Part shown: in pieces, positions 52,830 through 61,861 of the stretch
How positions within the stretch are numbered: position 1 is the stretch's first letter
How the letters are laid out: each line of letters begins with the position of its first letter
Assembly: GCF_040436365.1 (NCBI RefSeq)
Contig: NZ_AP026369.1
Span: forward strand, 1,365,501 to 1,429,500
DNA length: 64,000 nucleotides
Source of the DNA: Hydrogenimonas sp. SS33
Lineage (GTDB): Bacteria > Campylobacterota > Campylobacteria > Campylobacterales > Hydrogenimonadaceae
Direction: 5' to 3'
Program-made: the position numbers and the translations under genes
The notes under the pieces: model-generated
Told to the model about the DNA's origin: nothing
What the model saw: the letters and a program-made list of their open reading frames with translations, nothing else
Database searches by the model: none

Positions 52830-52840
52830 TACGTGACATT

Positions 52841-53119
52841 TTACCGTTTTCGGCAACAATCGGCGACGATCGCTTCGAGTTTCGCCACCCGCTCCCGCAG
52901 CCGCATCACCTCATCTTCCAGACTCGTCGACTCGCTTTCAGGGCGTTGTTCGCCCTCTGGCGCTTTTGCTTCCGTTTCGGAAAGAAGCACATAGTTGACC
53001 TTGACGCCGTTTACCTCTTCCGAAACCCCTTCCAACTCTCCCCGCTGGATCATTTTGATGACCTGAAAAATGGGAATCCGGTGCTCTTTGGCGTAAGCCT
53101 TGACCGTCATTTTCCGCAT
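52841..53119 (-). CDS. Small helix-turn-helix-like protein with C-terminal coiled coil
   Basis: A 92-aa protein: MRKMTVKAYAKEHRIPIFQVIKMIQRGELEG resembles the excisionase/MerR-type short HTH with a following wing (VNGVKVNYVLL), then a Glu-rich linker and a coiled coil (MRLRERVAKLEAIVADC). ATG 53119 follows AAAAGGAG and is 11 nt after the AAA+ gene; the frame upstream is a shadow of that gene. It may be a DNA-binding or adaptor partner of the ATPase. Confidence 0.78.
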   Translation of the reverse strand: MRKMTVKAYAKEHRIPIFQVIKMIQRGELEGVSEEVNGVKVNYVLLSETEAKAPEGEQRPESESTSLEDEVMRLRERVAKLEAIVADCCRKR

Positions 53120-53130
53120 CTTGGCTCCTT

Positions 53131-54870
53131 TTAGGCAAGAAATCCCATCGTATTGCTTTCCGCTTCGAAGCTGCCGCCCTTTTCCTTTTTGATCTCGGCG
53201 ACGAAATCTTCCACGGTAAAGAGAGGCTCCTCCTTGACCGCGACCCGGTAGGCGGTATTTTTGATGACCAGTTCGATCTGCCCGCCGGTGAGGTCGTAAC
53301 CGGCCAGGGTCTCGATGTCGAAATCCCTGGCATAGGGGGCGTTTTGGGGCAGCAACCGTTTCCAAAGTGCCATCCGTTGCTGTCTGCCGGGCTTTTTGAA
53401 GGCGATTTTGTAGTTGAAACGGCGGGAGAAGGCGGTATCGAGATTCTCCAGCAGGTTGGTCGTGGCGACAAGCACCCCCTCGAACCGTTCGATCTGCTCC
53501 AGAAAGATGTTCTGCATCTGGTTGTGCATCTTGTCGGCGCTGCCGCCGGCACCCGTGCCTCTGGCGCTCAGAAACTGGTCCGCCTCATTCAGCAGCAGCA
53601 CCGGTTCGCTCTTCGACTTCTCCGCCAGATCCCGGTAGGTGTCGAAAATTTTGCGCACATTCTTTTCACTCTCGCCCACATACATCGAAAGGATTTTGGA
53701 GCAGTCGAAACTGAGGACCTGCTTTTTGAGGGACTTGGCCAGGCTCAGCGCCGTCATCGTCTTGCCCGTCCCCGGAGGGCCGTAGAAGATGATGCGGGCA
53801 TCCAGGCTCCTGGCTTTGGGGCGGATGCCCCACTCTTTGAGCCGTTTGGCGACCCGCTTGTCCATCTGGCGAAGCAGCCGCTCCAGCACCTCCCTGGTAT
53901 CGGAGTGGAGTACCACATCCTCCAGGGTCGTCTTTGGTTCGACCAGTTCGAAAATCTCCTGCTCCTTGACCAGCTGCCCCAGTTTCAGGCGGGTCGTCTT
54001 CTTCTTTTTCTGGGGGTGGATGATGTCGTGCAGTATCTCTTCGTTGATGAAGAAGGAGCGGGTGATGCCTCCGAAGGGGTTGAGCATCTCGTCGTAGTCG
54101 ATGATCTCTTCGCTCACCAGCTTCGCCCCCTCTTCCAGCAGCGCCCTGTTCTTGAAGCGGTCGTACTCGTCGAAGCTCACCAGGTCGATCAGGGCATTCA
54201 TGTCCCGCAGGTTCCCCTCGCCCCCGGCGTACTCCTCCTTCAAAAGTGCCAGAAAGATAAGCTGCTCCTTGGGCTCCAACCCCTTCTCTTTGAAAAAGGC
54301 TTCCACGACGATGGGCTCCTTCGTCGCCGCAACCCGCTCCTCAATCCGCTTCTCCAGAAGGCTCAGTTTGTTCTGCAGGCGGTTCGCCCCCATCCCCGGC
54401 CCCATGAAGCCGTTGCGGGCCTGGCCGATTTTGCTGTAGAGGTCGATGCGTAGAAACTGGTCCTGCAGGTACTCCAGATGGTCGGTATAGGGAGTCGCTT
54501 CCGGCAATGCCAGGTCGAGGTTCCCCTTCTCCAGCAGCTTCAGAAACGACGGGCTCAGGCTCACGGAGGCGTGCAGCAGCTCCAGGGAGGAGATCTCCCC
54601 CAGTTTGATAGGCTGGAACTGCTGGTTCTGCATGAGCCACCCCGCCTCCAGCAGCCGCTGGACCTTCTTTAGATGGAGGATGTGGCTGTAGTCGTCGCTG
54701 CCGTAGAGCTCCATCAGCAGGTCGATGACCCCCACCTCTTCGCTCCCCTCCACATAGCGGCGGGCCATAACGCGAAGAAGCTCCGCTTCATCCTTTGAGC
54801 ATTTGAGCTGGTCGTAGATGGCCGTCTTTTCGACAGCCTCCTTCCGCAGAAAGTCGATGAGATATTTCAT
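53131..54870 (-). CDS. AAA+ ATPase of unknown role
   Basis: A 579-aa protein with a long N-terminal helical part (about residues 1-320) and one AAA+ module: Walker A GPPGTGKT near residue 366, Walker B PVLLLNEADQFL, and sensor/arginine-finger region ATTNLLENLDTAFSRRF. Walker B has Asn instead of the usual first acidic residue (NE, not DE), while the catalytic Glu remains. The Cdc48/FtsH-like core suggests remodelling of proteins. It is followed by the small HTH-like gene in the same operon. Confidence 0.85.
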   Translation of the reverse strand: MKYLIDFLRKEAVEKTAIYDQLKCSKDEAELLRVMARRYVEGSEEVGVIDLLMELYGSDDYSHILHLKKVQRLLEAGWLMQNQQFQPIKLGEISSLELLHASVSLSPSFLKLLEKGNLDLALPEATPYTDHLEYLQDQFLRIDLYSKIGQARNGFMGPGMGANRLQNKLSLLEKRIEERVAATKEPIVVEAFFKEKGLEPKEQLIFLALLKEEYAGGEGNLRDMNALIDLVSFDEYDRFKNRALLEEGAKLVSEEIIDYDEMLNPFGGITRSFFINEEILHDIIHPQKKKKTTRLKLGQLVKEQEIFELVEPKTTLEDVVLHSDTREVLERLLRQMDKRVAKRLKEWGIRPKARSLDARIIFYGPPGTGKTMTALSLAKSLKKQVLSFDCSKILSMYVGESEKNVRKIFDTYRDLAEKSKSEPVLLLNEADQFLSARGTGAGGSADKMHNQMQNIFLEQIERFEGVLVATTNLLENLDTAFSRRFNYKIAFKKPGRQQRMALWKRLLPQNAPYARDFDIETLAGYDLTGGQIELVIKNTAYRVAVKEEPLFTVEDFVAEIKKEKGGSFEAESNTMGFLA

Positions 54871-54935
54871 AAAAACCCCGGGTAAATTGGTGGGGCTATT
54901 ATATGGTTTTGCGAAAATCTGTCAAGAGGGAAGTT

Positions 54936-54963
54936 TGGTCACTGGTCACTGGTCATTGGTCAT
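54936..54963. repeat. Four-unit TGGTCAC/TGGTCAT heptamer array
   Basis: Units tggtcac, tggtcac, tggtcat, tggtcat, about 65 bp upstream of the AAA+ gene start. It is the reverse complement family of the CCAATGA arrays. Confidence 0.8.
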
Positions 54964-54973
54964 TGGGGAATGG

Positions 54974-55099
54974 TGGGTAGTGGGTAGTGGGTAGTGGGTA
55001 GTGGGTAGTGGGTAGTGGGTAGTGGGTAGTGGGTAGTGGGTAGTGGGTAGTGGGTAGTGGGTAGTGGGTAGTGGGTAGTGGGTAGTGGGTAGTGGGTAG
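54974..55099. repeat. Perfect 18-unit TGGGTAG heptamer array
   Basis: Eighteen identical 7-nt units in tandem (126 bp), directly followed by repeat B copy 2. The minus strand is an open frame of repeating HYPLPTT, but it is only the translation of the array and has no start context; I do not call it a gene. Confidence 0.95.
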
Positions 55100-55292
55100 T
55101 ATCAGCGAAGCTGATTTTGGATGCGTTGTCAAGGATTTGCGTCAATTCGACAAAATTTTAAACCGAGAATCATTCTCAACGCGCCCCAATGACCAATGAC
55201 CAATGACCAATGACCAATGACCAATGACCAATGACCAATGACCAATGACCAATGACCAAAATCTAAAATCAAAGAGGGGCGAAGCCCCGTTC
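55098..55292. repeat. Dispersed repeat B, copy 2, with ten-unit CCAATGA array
   Basis: Same order of parts as copy 1 at 7105-7285: hairpin ATCAGCGAAGCTGAT, AT-rich core, palindrome GAGAATCATTCTC (55165-55177), ten CCAATGA units (copy 1 has nine) and hairpin GGGGCGAAGCCCC. The last hairpin lies 27 nt after the acyl-CoA ligase stop codon on the minus strand and may be its terminator. Confidence 0.87.
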
Positions 55293-55319
55293 TAACGACC
55301 AACGACAACAGGCCGACGA

Positions 55320-56876
55320 CTATCGACTCTCCGCCAACTCCTCTTTCAACTGCTCCTTGAGGACCCGCTTGAGCACTTTGCCCGTGGCGTTTTTGGGCAG
55401 GGCTTCGATGATGCGGATCTCCCTGGGGAGTTTGAAGTTGGCCAGTTTCTCCTTCAGGTATTTCCGAAGTGCCTTTTCATCCACGCTCTCCCCTTCGGCG
55501 GGTTCAACGAAAGCGACGGGCACTTCGCCGCTCTTTTCGTCGGGCATCCCCACGACCGCCGAGGCCCCCACCCCGTCGAAGGCGTTGATCACCTCTTCGA
55601 TCTCCCGGGGGTAGATGTTGATCCCTTTGGAGATGATCAGGTCTTTCTTGCGGTCGACGATGAAGAGGAAGCCCTCTTCGTCCAGGTAGCCCATGTCGCC
55701 GGTGAGCAGCCAGCCGTTGATGATGGTTTCGTCGGTGGCGGTCGGGTTGTTCAGGTAGCCTTGCATCACATTGTCTCCCCGGACGATGATCTCGCCGATG
55801 TCGCCCGTCGGCAGTTCGATCATATTTTCGTCAACGATCTTGATCTCAACACCGGGAATCGCCGGCCCCACGGAGCGGGGTTTCTGCCTGCTCGGGAGAT
55901 TGACCGAAACGACAGGTGAACACTCGCTCAGGCCGTACCCTTCCAGCAGCTTGGCCCGTTTGAACTTGGCGTTGAAGCGTTCGATGGTCGCCTCGCCAAG
56001 AGGCGCCGCCCCGCTGACGAAGTAGCGGATCTTCTGGAACCACATGAAGTACCAGGGGAGCTTGGCCCGGCTGAGGGCGTTGTAGACGTCGGGAACCCCC
56101 ACGAACATCGTCACCCGCTTGAAGAGGATCTGCTTGATGATGTTGGAGAAGGGCATGATCTTCCGGACAATGACATAACTGGCGCCGTAGTAGAGCGGCA
56201 TGATGACCGTCACCGTCAGGGTGAAGGCGTGGAACATCGGCAGGTAGACGATGAATCGGTCTTTGCGGGTAAAGTCGGTCAGCCGGCCGATCGCTTCACA
56301 GTTGTGCATGATGTTGCGGTAACTGAGCATCGCCCCTTTCGGGTTGCCGGTGGTACCGGAGGTATAGATGATGACGGCCAGGTCGTCGATTTTCGGCAGC
56401 GCCCCCTTCTCGTGGCTTTTGAGAATTTCAAAAATTTCGTCGAAACCGATATTCCGGTTGTCCAGTGCCTCGTACTCCCCTTCCCAGACCACCTTCTCGA
56501 TTCGGGTCGTCTCCCACAGCGGTTCCACCACCTTCTTCTGCTCCGCGGAAGCCATCAGCATCTTCGCACCGCAGTCGTTGAGGATGTAGGCGACCTCCTC
56601 GCTTTTTAAAAAAGTGTTGACCGGTACCGCCACCGCCCCCAGTTTCGTAACGGCAAAGAGGCTGATGACGAACTCCTTGGAGTTTTGCATGAAGATCGCC
56701 ACCCGGTCGCCACGCCCGATGTCGGAAAGCTCCAGAAAACGGGCCAGGGTATCGACTTTTTGCAGCAAACGCCTGTAGGAGATTTTCTGGTCGTTTACGA
56801 ACAGGGCGGTCCGCCTCGGCGCACGCCCGGCGTGGTGCGCCAGCATCTCGTAGAAGTTTTGAAACCGATACTCCAT
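55320..56876 (-). CDS. Long-chain fatty acid-CoA ligase (FadD-like, AMP-forming)
   Basis: This 518-aa protein has the AMP-binding core (AVIIYTSGTTGNPKGAMLS), YGLSECSPVV, and GWLLTGDMGYLDEEGFLFIVDRKKD with GINIYPREIEEVI. The final Lys lies in LPKNATGKVLKRVL. It activates carboxylic acids to CoA thioesters. The start codon overlaps the stop of the FadL-like gene (TGATG), so transport and activation are coupled. Chain-length preference cannot be read from the sequence. Confidence 0.9.
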   Translation of the reverse strand: MEYRFQNFYEMLAHHAGRAPRRTALFVNDQKISYRRLLQKVDTLARFLELSDIGRGDRVAIFMQNSKEFVISLFAVTKLGAVAVPVNTFLKSEEVAYILNDCGAKMLMASAEQKKVVEPLWETTRIEKVVWEGEYEALDNRNIGFDEIFEILKSHEKGALPKIDDLAVIIYTSGTTGNPKGAMLSYRNIMHNCEAIGRLTDFTRKDRFIVYLPMFHAFTLTVTVIMPLYYGASYVIVRKIMPFSNIIKQILFKRVTMFVGVPDVYNALSRAKLPWYFMWFQKIRYFVSGAAPLGEATIERFNAKFKRAKLLEGYGLSECSPVVSVNLPSRQKPRSVGPAIPGVEIKIVDENMIELPTGDIGEIIVRGDNVMQGYLNNPTATDETIINGWLLTGDMGYLDEEGFLFIVDRKKDLIISKGINIYPREIEEVINAFDGVGASAVVGMPDEKSGEVPVAFVEPAEGESVDEKALRKYLKEKLANFKLPREIRIIEALPKNATGKVLKRVLKEQLKEELAESR

Positions 56877-58126
56877 CAGAACCTATACCCTACCCCGACT
56901 GTCGCCAGATAGGCGCCGCCCTTGTCGAAGGTGCCGTCGATACCGTTTTCATTGGGCGGCGTGGAGACGCTGCGCTCATCCTTCTTGTCGTAGAGCATCG
57001 CGAAGCCCGCCTCCCAGTGCTTGTCTATTTGGATCATCGTGCCGACGGAGAAGACATTGGCGTCCGAGTCGGGAAGTTCGAATCCGAGGGACTTTTCGGG
57101 AATGGGGCTTTCGTCCCAGGCATACCCGAACATCATGTCCCACCGCTCATCCACATGCCAGGTCAGGCCGATGCGGAAGGTGTCGGTATCGTCCCAATCC
57201 TTTCGGATGGGGCGGCCCAGAACCCCTTCAACCGCCCTGTTGTCGAAATTGAAATCGAGTTTGTCGTACTCGCTCCAGAACGTTCGTTCATACACCGCTT
57301 CGAGCCGGATGCGGCCGAAATCGTGGGAGACGGCCAGGGCCAGCGTGGCGGGCAGGGGAACCTCCACATCGGCATCCACATCGAACCAGGCCGGCAAACC
57401 GCCGACGCTACCGCCCCCTTTTGCAGTGCCGTCCACCGTCAGATCGACGTTGGAGCGGTAGGTGACGCTCAAAACCGTCTGGGGCCGGGGCCGGTAGGCG
57501 AGGGCCAGGTTGTATCCGAAATCGAAAGAGTCCCCTTCCATATTGTCGGCATAGAGAAAATCGCCCCGATTGTCCTGGCCGTAGATGCGTACGGTCCCGT
57601 CCGTATAGACGAGGCGCACACCCCCGCCTACGCTCCACCGGTCGTTGAAGGTATAGGAAAAGGTCGGGTTGGCTTCGATAATCGCAAGGGTGAACTCTTC
57701 GGCAGTGGAACGCTGCGGCTGCCGGTTCCACCGCTTCGAAAGACCGCCGGGGGCCGTGACGGAAAAACCGAAACGCCAATGGCCGAATCGGGGGCCGACA
57801 TAATGGAGCGTCGGAACGAGAAAATCCTCCTCTTTGCTGGATGCGTCGGCGGGAACTCCCGCGACGGTACCTTTGAAATCCACGGAAGGAAGATGGATGC
57901 CCGTCAAAGCGCCCTCGACCGCCTGGTTCTCTTCCAGCCACCCCATTTTGGCCGGGTTGTAGTAACTGGTATCAGCCCCTTGGGCCCCGGAGACATAGGC
58001 CGCAGACAGCGCCATGGAACGGACCGACTGTTCCGGAATTTTGTAGGCGCTGGCATGCAGGGAGAGGGAAGCCAGGGAGAGGGCCGCCGCTGCCGCCAGG
58101 CTCTTTTTCACAGTTCGCACTTGCAT
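56876..58126 (-). CDS. FadL-family long-chain fatty-acid outer-membrane transporter
   Basis: The protein (about 416 aa) has a signal peptide (SLAAAAALSLASLSLHASA), the FadL N-terminal segment (YKIPEQSVRSMALSAAYVSGAQGADTSYYNPAKMGWL) and a C-terminal strand ending VGVGYRF. FadL forms a beta-barrel with a lateral route for fatty acids. ATG 58126 follows AAGGATTTCT and leads directly into the signal peptide. It is divergent from a VolA-like lipase gene and cotranscribed with an acyl-CoA ligase. Confidence 0.92.
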   Translation of the reverse strand: MQVRTVKKSLAAAAALSLASLSLHASAYKIPEQSVRSMALSAAYVSGAQGADTSYYNPAKMGWLEENQAVEGALTGIHLPSVDFKGTVAGVPADASSKEEDFLVPTLHYVGPRFGHWRFGFSVTAPGGLSKRWNRQPQRSTAEEFTLAIIEANPTFSYTFNDRWSVGGGVRLVYTDGTVRIYGQDNRGDFLYADNMEGDSFDFGYNLALAYRPRPQTVLSVTYRSNVDLTVDGTAKGGGSVGGLPAWFDVDADVEVPLPATLALAVSHDFGRIRLEAVYERTFWSEYDKLDFNFDNRAVEGVLGRPIRKDWDDTDTFRIGLTWHVDERWDMMFGYAWDESPIPEKSLGFELPDSDANVFSVGTMIQIDKHWEAGFAMLYDKKDERSVSTPPNENGIDGTFDKGGAYLATVGVGYRF

Positions 58127-58252
58127 AGAAATCCTTGTTGCGTCGAATTGTAGCAATCATAACAAAGGCAAATGGAGATTAAAATAAATTAACGATAAAT
58201 TAAATCGAGTAATACTAATATGTTACAAAATTCTTCACCAAAGGAATTCTCC

Positions 58253-60352
58253 ATGTTGTGGAAACTTCTCGCTTCCTCGCTGACGGCGGCCCTGCTGCTC
58301 ACCGGCTGCGGTTCCGGCACGTCGGACAACTACTCCTCCGAAGAGGCGCCGGGCGGGTACGTGGTTTTCGATACGACGACGGGCAATGTCCCCTACCCCA
58401 TCGACATCTTCATCGACTACAACCTGACCCATCCCGAAAAGACCCACCTCAACCTGCCCATCGCCCCCGACGAAGATCCCGGTTCGGCGGCACTGAAGCG
58501 CCAGCTCAACACGCTCGACGGCTTTTCCACCACCAGCCCCGTTACCGTAGGCGTCACGACGGAAGTCGACGCCGACACCCTTCCCGGCAACATCTTCCTG
58601 ATCGACACGACATCCGGACCCCTGCAGTACGGTGTCGATTTCGTCGCGACATCCCGCCGGGGGAAACTGGCGCTCGTTCCCCTAAAGCCCCTCAAAGGCA
58701 ATACCCGCTACATCGTTTTGCTCAAAAAAGGGATTCTCGGTGCCGACGGCAAACCGATCGTACCCGACTATCTTACCTCCCTGGTCCTCGGGGACACTCC
58801 ACTAATCGACGCTACGAGAAAATCGACTGTCAGCACCCTCACCGACGAGCAGGCGCGGCAGTTGGAAAACCTGCGGCAGGTCAACATTAACCAGTTGATC
58901 CCCGCCACCGGCGTCCCGGCAGCCGCCGTTTTGGATGTCTGGAGCTTCAAAACCCAGACGATCGGCAAAGTGGCCGAAGCTTTCAGCAGGAACAATGACC
59001 AATCCGCAGATCTTAAACTCAAACCTTTCCTAAATCCAAAAAGTTCATCGCCATTCACATCGAAAGATATTCTTCTCGCAGCAGGATACGATGTGAACAA
59101 TACAATGATCGGCTCTGCAGATGTCTATATGGGAAAGCTGGAAAACCTCCCCTATTATTTGGGCATTCCAACTCCGGAAAACAACTTTACCGAGCCCCTG
59201 AGTTACTATTTTGAAATCAATTCCGCCGATGGTTTGCCAAAGGAGACGGGACGAGTCGACATTCCTATACTGATTACCGTTCCAAATACAAAAGAGTGTA
59301 AAGACCTAATGGATAGTAGTGGCACAGGCTGGCCTGTCGTCATTTTCCAACATGGTATTACCCGAAACCGGCTCGATGTCCTGGCCATTTCCGAAGCTTT
59401 CGCGAAAATTTGTTACGCGGTAATCGGCATGGACCTTCCCCTCCATGGCATTACGGACAAGAAGAGTCCTTTTTACAAAAACCAGGGGTTGCGAGATCCT
59501 GGCTTGCTCGCCGAAGAACGAACTTTCGATCTCGACTTTCTAACTCAAGACGCCAACGAAACGATCCTCTCCCAAAGTTCCGACGGAGAGCCCGACACAT
59601 CTGGCATTCACTATATCAACTTCGAAAGTCTCCTGACGGCCCGTGACAACATACGACAGAGCACAAGTGACTATGTCGAGCTCTACAATGCGATTGTCAA
59701 TGCTACCGAAGTTCAAAACGGTCTGGATTTCGATGAAAACAATATCGCATTCGTCGGGCATTCACTTGGAACAATGGCTCCTTTTGGTTATTTCCGCTAT
59801 CAAAATGAAGCGGGTCAGGCTTTTAAAGAGGTGTTGTTGTCGATGCCGGGAGGAGGGATCACCGACATCATGATCCATTCACAAACATTTGGCAAAACTG
59901 TCTTGGAAGGATTGAAAAAAGTTGGTCCGTCCCTCGGAAGCAAGAAATTCGAAGCATTCGTCATAGCGATGCAAACCATTTTGGATGATGCAGACCCTCT
60001 CAACTATGCCCAAACCGCAGCAGCCAAACAGAAATTCCTGATCCATGCCGTAAAAGACGACGATGTCATTCCAAACAGGGTCCCTTCATCACCGATGTCA
60101 GGAGGTTTGCCGATTATAAAATTGATGGGTGCGACCGATATAACTGACTATTTCACACCAGGAGAAACAACCAAATACATATCCACACAGGATGAGGATA
60201 TCTATACCCTCTTTGCAAAAGGGAACCATCGTTCACTGATTGTTCCCAATTACAACCTTGAAACCACGATTGAAATGCAAACGGAAATGGATACCTTTAT
60301 CGCTTCGGAAGGGAAAATAATCGAAGCCAACCTTTCCCGAATTCTCCAATAA
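58253..60352 (+). CDS. VolA-like surface lipase/lysophospholipase lipoprotein
   Basis: A 699-aa protein with lipoprotein signal (LTAALLLTGCGSG), the Lipase_bact_N-type domain (YVVFDTTTGNVPYPIDIFIDY) and an alpha/beta-hydrolase domain with nucleophile elbow IAFVGHSLGTMAPFG near residue 502 and FQHGITRNR. In Vibrio cholerae VolA, encoded beside fadL, cleaves lysophosphatidylcholine and FadL imports the fatty acid. AAGGA precedes ATG 58253. From about 58990 the gene is visibly more AT-rich than its first part. It is convergent with nfo, with no base between the stop codons. Confidence 0.85.
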   Translation: MLWKLLASSLTAALLLTGCGSGTSDNYSSEEAPGGYVVFDTTTGNVPYPIDIFIDYNLTHPEKTHLNLPIAPDEDPGSAALKRQLNTLDGFSTTSPVTVGVTTEVDADTLPGNIFLIDTTSGPLQYGVDFVATSRRGKLALVPLKPLKGNTRYIVLLKKGILGADGKPIVPDYLTSLVLGDTPLIDATRKSTVSTLTDEQARQLENLRQVNINQLIPATGVPAAAVLDVWSFKTQTIGKVAEAFSRNNDQSADLKLKPFLNPKSSSPFTSKDILLAAGYDVNNTMIGSADVYMGKLENLPYYLGIPTPENNFTEPLSYYFEINSADGLPKETGRVDIPILITVPNTKECKDLMDSSGTGWPVVIFQHGITRNRLDVLAISEAFAKICYAVIGMDLPLHGITDKKSPFYKNQGLRDPGLLAEERTFDLDFLTQDANETILSQSSDGEPDTSGIHYINFESLLTARDNIRQSTSDYVELYNAIVNATEVQNGLDFDENNIAFVGHSLGTMAPFGYFRYQNEAGQAFKEVLLSMPGGGITDIMIHSQTFGKTVLEGLKKVGPSLGSKKFEAFVIAMQTILDDADPLNYAQTAAAKQKFLIHAVKDDDVIPNRVPSSPMSGGLPIIKLMGATDITDYFTPGETTKYISTQDEDIYTLFAKGNHRSLIVPNYNLETTIEMQTEMDTFIASEGKIIEANLSRILQ

Positions 60353-61198
60353 CTACTCCCCTGCCAGATCATAGAGGGCCCGGATCTCCTGGGCCCAGAT
60401 CGTCTCGTCGATCGTCTCCAGAATCAGCGGGATGTCATCCATCCGCGGGTCATTCATGATAAATTTGAAAGCGTCCCACCCGATCTCACCGCATCCGAGG
60501 GAGTGGTGCCTGTCCACACGGCTTCCAAGCGGCGGCTTGGAGTCGTTGATGTGCATCCCCCGCAGGTATTCGAACCCCACGATCTCGTCGAATGTTTTCA
60601 TTGTCTCTTCGTACGCCTCTTTCGTCCGCAGGTCGTAGCCGGCCGTGAAGGTGTGGCAGGTGTCCAGGCAGACCCCGACCCGGCTCTTGTCTTCGGTTTT
60701 GTCGATGAGATAGGCCAGATGCTCGAACCGGTAGCCCAGGTTGCTCCCCTGCCCCGCGGTGTTTTCGATGACCAGCGTCACCCCTTCCGTTTCGTTCAGC
60801 GTGATGTTCATCGCTTCGGCGATTCTGTCGAGGCACGCCTCTTCGCTCAGTTTTTTCAGGTGGCTGCCGGGATGGAAGTTGAGCTTGTCCAGCCCCAGCT
60901 GCCGGCACCGCTTCACTTCGTCGATGAAAGCATCGAGGCTCTTTTGCCATTTCTGCTCTTCGGGATGCCCCAGGTTGATCAGGTAGCTGTCGTGGGGCAG
61001 CACATGTTTGGCCTCGATACCGCTTTCGGCCAGGTTGGCTTTGAACTTCTCGACCGTCTCCTCCTCCAGAGGCTTCGCTTTCCACTGGCGCTGGTTTTTC
61101 GTAAAGAGGGCGAACGCTTTCGCGCCGATGGCTTTGGCGTTGAGAGGGGCGTTGAAAACGCCGCCGGAAGCGGAAACGTGGGCGCCGACATATTTCAT
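60353..61198 (-). CDS. nfo: Endonuclease IV (AP endonuclease)
   Basis: This 281-aa TIM-barrel protein has family signatures: [46 protein letters not shown], and [26 protein letters not shown], holding the tri-zinc ligands. It cuts DNA 5' of abasic sites, following glycosylases such as the UDG-like protein. Length is normal. Confidence 0.97.
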   Translation of the reverse strand: MKYVGAHVSASGGVFNAPLNAKAIGAKAFALFTKNQRQWKAKPLEEETVEKFKANLAESGIEAKHVLPHDSYLINLGHPEEQKWQKSLDAFIDEVKRCRQLGLDKLNFHPGSHLKKLSEEACLDRIAEAMNITLNETEGVTLVIENTAGQGSNLGYRFEHLAYLIDKTEDKSRVGVCLDTCHTFTAGYDLRTKEAYEETMKTFDEIVGFEYLRGMHINDSKPPLGSRVDRHHSLGCGEIGWDAFKFIMNDPRMDDIPLILETIDETIWAQEIRALYDLAGE

Positions 61199-61274
61199 AT
61201 GCCGCCTCCCACATTTTCATTTTTAGTCACTTTACTCGCAGCCGGCGTGCATTCAGCACCCCGTTGCGAGATAT

Positions 61275-61292
61275 CATGGGCGCCGACATATT
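61275..61292. repeat. Second copy of the nfo 5' end motif
   Basis: The 17 bases TGGGCGCCGACATATTT also occur at 61180-61196, where they encode the start of endonuclease IV (KYVGAH on the minus strand). The copy lies about 95 bp upstream of nfo and would read NKYVGAH. It looks like a small local duplication. Confidence 0.6.
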
Positions 61293-61302
61293 TGTTTGAC
61301 AT

Positions 61303-61788
61303 TTATCGAATCTCCGTCATTTTGATGAGTATATGGTTTTTCCTGTCTTTGAATCGGACATGGCCCGAATCGAAGGCGTAGATTATATCGTACCGGCCCG
61401 GTTCGTCAATACGCTGTTCACATCTGCCCCGGCTGCACTGAAGCCCTTTTTTGCCGAAGATGGGCCTGCCCAGAAATATGGAGCGCATCGTCCCCTCCGG
61501 ATAGACGACCCCAAGAAAGGCTTCGTCGAAACGCCTCTCCTCCATGCACTTCCCGTCGATGCAGAGATTTCTGCCCGCCGTCAGGGTCAAAACCGCCTTT
61601 CCGGAGGCATAGACCTGCACCTTGACGCGGTCGCGCCCCCGGTAGACGAACCCCTGGTCCGCATATTTCAGCTTCGGCGTTTTCAGCACGATAAGGGCCG
61701 GATGCGGCTTTTCATACCGTTTCACGGCACATCCGCCAAACCCAAGCAGCGACAGGAAAAGAGGGAGGAAAAAAAGTTTTTTGAGCAA
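61303..61788 (-). CDS. Lipoprotein of unknown function
   Basis: A 161-aa protein with a clear lipobox (LSLLGFGGCAVK). The body has paired cysteines (NLCIDGKCMEERRF; GLQCSRGRCEQ) that could form disulfides, and ends GHVRFKDRKNHILIKMTEI. It is conserved in style with small Campylobacterota lipoproteins. No function can be assigned. Confidence 0.8.
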   Translation of the reverse strand: MLKKLFFLPLFLSLLGFGGCAVKRYEKPHPALIVLKTPKLKYADQGFVYRGRDRVKVQVYASGKAVLTLTAGRNLCIDGKCMEERRFDEAFLGVVYPEGTMRSIFLGRPIFGKKGLQCSRGRCEQRIDEPGRYDIIYAFDSGHVRFKDRKNHILIKMTEIR

Positions 61789-61861
61789 ACCGTTCCTTTC
61801 GGCACAAGTTTTATAGTTATTTAAGATTAGTTTACTATAATTTCACCCACAAACCGTTGAT

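Larger units (their letters stand above)
52465..52840 (-). promoter_or_regulatory. Upstream region of the nuo operon (376 bp)
   Basis: No gene is seen. A TATAGA-like -10 box on the minus strand (52506-52511) is a weak promoter candidate. The rest is AT-rich, with a small hairpin GTTTCACATAGAAAC near 52589, a degenerate heptamer run (52616-52650) and a strong hairpin at 52807-52829 that belongs to the small HTH-like gene's 3' side or to both transcripts. Confidence 0.4.

Noticed and set aside
54903-54935. Promoter for the AAA+ gene within the AT-rich stretch
   Set aside because: No box stands out from the AT-rich background.
54960-55145. Minus-strand open frame of repeated HYPLPTT
   Set aside because: It is only the translation of the TGGGTAG array; no start context and no non-repeat sequence.
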